Of a stretch of DNA of 5,998 bases, positions 5,801-5,998 are shown piece by piece; positions within the stretch are counted from its first letter, which is position 1; each line of letters starts with the position of its first letter. The notes below the pieces were generated by a model. The model had not been told where the DNA came from, searched no databases, and saw only the letters and a list, made by a program, of their open reading frames with translations. The stretch comes from JANQRV01 sp964533785. Its GTDB lineage: Bacteria; Bacteroidota; Bacteroidia; Chitinophagales; Saprospiraceae. Position numbers and translations under genes: made by a program. The stretch is taken from contig CAZHNG010000396.1 of assembly GCA_964533785.1 (NCBI GenBank), positions 1-5,998 on the forward strand. Direction: 5' to 3'.

Positions 5801-5998
5801 GGAACCTGCTCTTTGGGACCACAAACAGTAACGGCCCCAACTGCCTGTTCCGTTCCTTGTGTACTGAACCCAACGATCAATACAGTCTGTGACGATCAGG
5901 GCACTACCGATCCGAGCGACGATACCTTTACTTATACCATAGAAATACCATCGGATATGGGCACGGGGTCTGCTTACTCCATCAGCGGAGATGATAGC
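2849..5998 (+). CDS. Large secreted SdrD B-like domain surface protein with propeller-like core, C-terminus beyond window
   Basis: The 1050 visible codons start at ATG 2849, the first start after an in-frame TAA at 2816. The signal peptide has a long basic n-region (Lys4, 9, 10, 19) and a hydrophobic core at about 21-32 (IWAFAILAGILF). No lipobox Cys is present. Residues about 68-166 form an SdrD B-like domain (AFRDYNSSGTDDG, EPGIAG, GDGTYTF, ending HNPAEY). Residues about 170-735 form a repetitive propeller-like core. Its family landmarks include TFGVAYSR, FTKRHAGYGPSGTGAIY, LSEDERTLWTINLEDRQLY, IRPFAVKV, GYVYRFDP, PQPWLTDIEFF, GIRDRFGDQHG, GNGEFFF and HDEISLGG. A second SdrD B-like domain (about 738-895) follows, with GNRLWIDDNANGIQDPGEDG, a likely calcium loop. 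From 899 Cys-containing tandem repeats begin. I infer an extracellular structural or adhesive role; no catalytic motif is visible. Type IX secretion is plausible, but the C-terminus is not in view. Confidence 0.9.
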   Translation, partial: MILKTFIQKKHWSSAQSYKSIWAFAILAGILFPSTFPKNSFLPHYFDSSGNVTSVSERPIINLGNFAMGPITVSAFRDYNSSGTDDGTVEPGIAGLTVIAYDASNNANPFTDNGDGTYTFNSPNNDTYRIEVSGLPGYLEPGAAGSTTTFFASANQTVDVALHNPAEYFPDAGVNSNIFFVLPCYIDGAYNGSNANEDVLIVVPEEDIGVGTGTGTKNPAKYVIADAVDIGTTFGVAYSRNANSVFAATFTKRHAGYGPSGTGAIYKIDLNGTTAPLSAVGTSTFIDLNSVFGPNTAGVDPHPAATADFNRDPNAFDAVGKVGLGGLALSEDERTLWTINLEDRQLYEMPLGTDPANPTSPTAASINRWPMDSGIPGVNDLSDLSGLIGTDAERDQNIRPFAVKVKDGMVYIGLVSTAESTVTYNGPRTRVTDTGDRSLMRGYVYRFDPSNQTFTQVLDFPFDYVRGQAIDFCSNNAQAEFFPWVQIYDATTFEAAVMGNSNASGSLAEERAYPQPWLTDIEFFGDKLFVGIRDRFGDQHGFKKLPPNPAGPEPNTIFNADAAGDILVASLNSSTGTYVIENNSSNGTGGAPFGPTTGINKEEGPGNGEFFFDDRYRPTNATPDGPTLPGCSFDVNDMDPILDPSREQGHDEISLGGAAMLYGTDELIISAYDVISDFDNFNNAGLLSLSIDDGSRQGAALVFTSQDFDNTTPDNDVTFGKGNGLGDVSPIAAQAPMEVGNRLWIDDNANGIQDPGEDGINGVRVELYKNTGGSFTKVAETTTAADAVQGNGAFKFSNSSEQDWSFSAESAVQPNMIYEIRVALSDIQSVSSNISTITAQNSNGDGLDNSGDQTNDNQTDVNDSDAALNAGTISIQFRTAEMGANNHGLDIGVLEMEPCMLTAINASVNCNDNGTSSAADDFYTLTVDPAGTSIGSQYNVTVVHNNITYNEGPFNYGAAGGTTLSQTFLISEGDLSVTITDATTGTCSLGPQTVTAPTACSVPCVLNPTINTVCDDQGTTDPSDDTFTYTIEIPSDMGTGSAYSISGDDS
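2871..2878 (+). repeat. A8 homopolymer in the signal-peptide n-region
   Basis: Eight adenines span codons 8-10 (Gln-Lys-Lys), starting 22 bases into the surface-protein gene. Gain of one A would bring a stop at 2902-2904, and loss of one A would bring a stop near 3036-3038, so either slip would silence the protein. Lys-rich signal peptides often contain A runs, so this may only reflect AAA codon use. Confidence 0.9.
3050..3346 (+). other. First SdrD B-like domain coding segment
   Basis: Residues about 68-166 show the prealbumin-like SdrD B layout. There is an Asp/Asn-rich loop (Asp78, Asn80, Asp85, Asp86), then EPGIAGLTVIAYD, the turn NGDGTYTFNSP, YRIEVSGLPGYLEPG, and the closing ANQTVDVALHNPAEY. 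In staphylococcal Sdr proteins such domains bind calcium and form rigid stalks. Here the domain lies directly after the signal peptide, ahead of the propeller-like core. Confidence 0.75.
3479..3496 (+). repeat. Three hexanucleotide units encoding Gly-Thr three times
   Basis: GGAACC, GGAACC and GGAACG occur in tandem and in frame, giving Gly-Thr repeats at residues 211-216. They lie in a loop before the first clear propeller strand (TFGVAYSR). Changes in unit number would lengthen or shorten the loop without shifting the frame. Confidence 0.9.
5060..5533 (+). other. Second SdrD B-like domain coding segment
   Basis: Residues about 738-895 begin VGNRLWIDDNANGIQDPGE, a close match to the family opening, where Asp746, Asp747, Asn748, Asn750, Asp754 and Glu757 form a probable calcium loop. 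GINGVRVELYKN follows. The later half contains an Asn/Asp-rich stretch (about 841-866, including DVNDSDA) and ends NNHGLDIGVLE, the usual domain end. It is longer than the first copy because of a loop at about 783-815 and the acidic stretch. Confidence 0.8.
5543..5998 (+). repeat. Start of a Cys-containing tandem repeat array of about 105 residues per unit
   Basis: Unit A starts at Cys899 (5543) and unit B at Cys1004 (5858); unit B is cut by the window end. Each unit opens with Cys, ten or eleven residues to a second Cys (910, 1014), then an Asn/Asp-Gly-Thr turn (NDNGT, DDQGT), and a DD pair followed by an alternating beta-strand (DDFYTLTV, DDTFTYTI). Unit A ends with two further cysteines (987, 1000). 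The layout suggests repeated disulfide-linked beta-sandwich modules that extend the protein from the surface. More copies probably follow beyond the window. Confidence 0.7.

Noticed and set aside
1..5998. Search for CRISPR arrays, insertion sequences, tRNA genes, toxin-antitoxin or defence genes.
   Set aside because: I saw no regularly spaced repeats, terminal inverted repeats, transposase motifs, cloverleaf folds or defence-related domains on either strand.

Overview
The window looks like chromosomal DNA from a member of the Bacteroidota, most like the Saprospiria (Lewinella-type) group. Evidence: two very large genes for exported multidomain proteins, start codons preceded by A/T-rich sequence with no Shine-Dalgarno motif, an intergenic region much more A/T-rich than the genes, and Cys-rich 'DGIQNGxETGVDCGG' repeats of a kind I recall from large secreted proteins of this phylum. 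This assignment is inference; no rRNA or marker gene is present.

Layout: only two genes can be supported, transcribed divergently, and both run off the window. Bases 1-2255 (minus strand) hold 751 codons of a secreted M14-family zinc carboxypeptidase: signal peptide, pro-region, catalytic domain with all zinc ligands and the general-base glutamate, an Ig-like domain, a MAM-like jelly-roll, then two Cys-rich repeats where the window ends. Bases 2849-5998 (plus strand) hold 1050 codons of a cell-surface protein of the SdrD B-like family: an extended signal peptide, one SdrD B-like domain, a long propeller-like region, a second SdrD B-like domain with a likely calcium loop, and the start of a Cys-containing tandem repeat of about 105 residues. 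Between them lie 593 bases with no convincing complete gene. That stretch holds a cluster of GAAT/ATTC dyads near the carboxypeptidase, a short coding-like stretch that may be the remnant of an AraC-type regulator, a candidate Bacteroidota -7 promoter box and a stem-loop just upstream of the surface-protein gene.

How they work together: both products are predicted to leave the cytoplasm. One would trim peptides outside the cell and the other would serve structure or adhesion at the surface. Divergent promoters in a shared upstream region could allow joint control, but nothing here proves that. The C-termini, where a type IX secretion sorting domain would be expected, lie outside the window.

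I found no RNA gene, CRISPR array, mobile element or defence system. All other open frames of moderate length are antisense or out-of-frame shadows of the two large genes. The points most worth a second look are the Cys-rich repeats (identical protein, heavily diverged synonymous codons), the loss of the usual substrate-clamp tyrosine in the peptidase, and the propeller flanked by two SdrD B-like domains.
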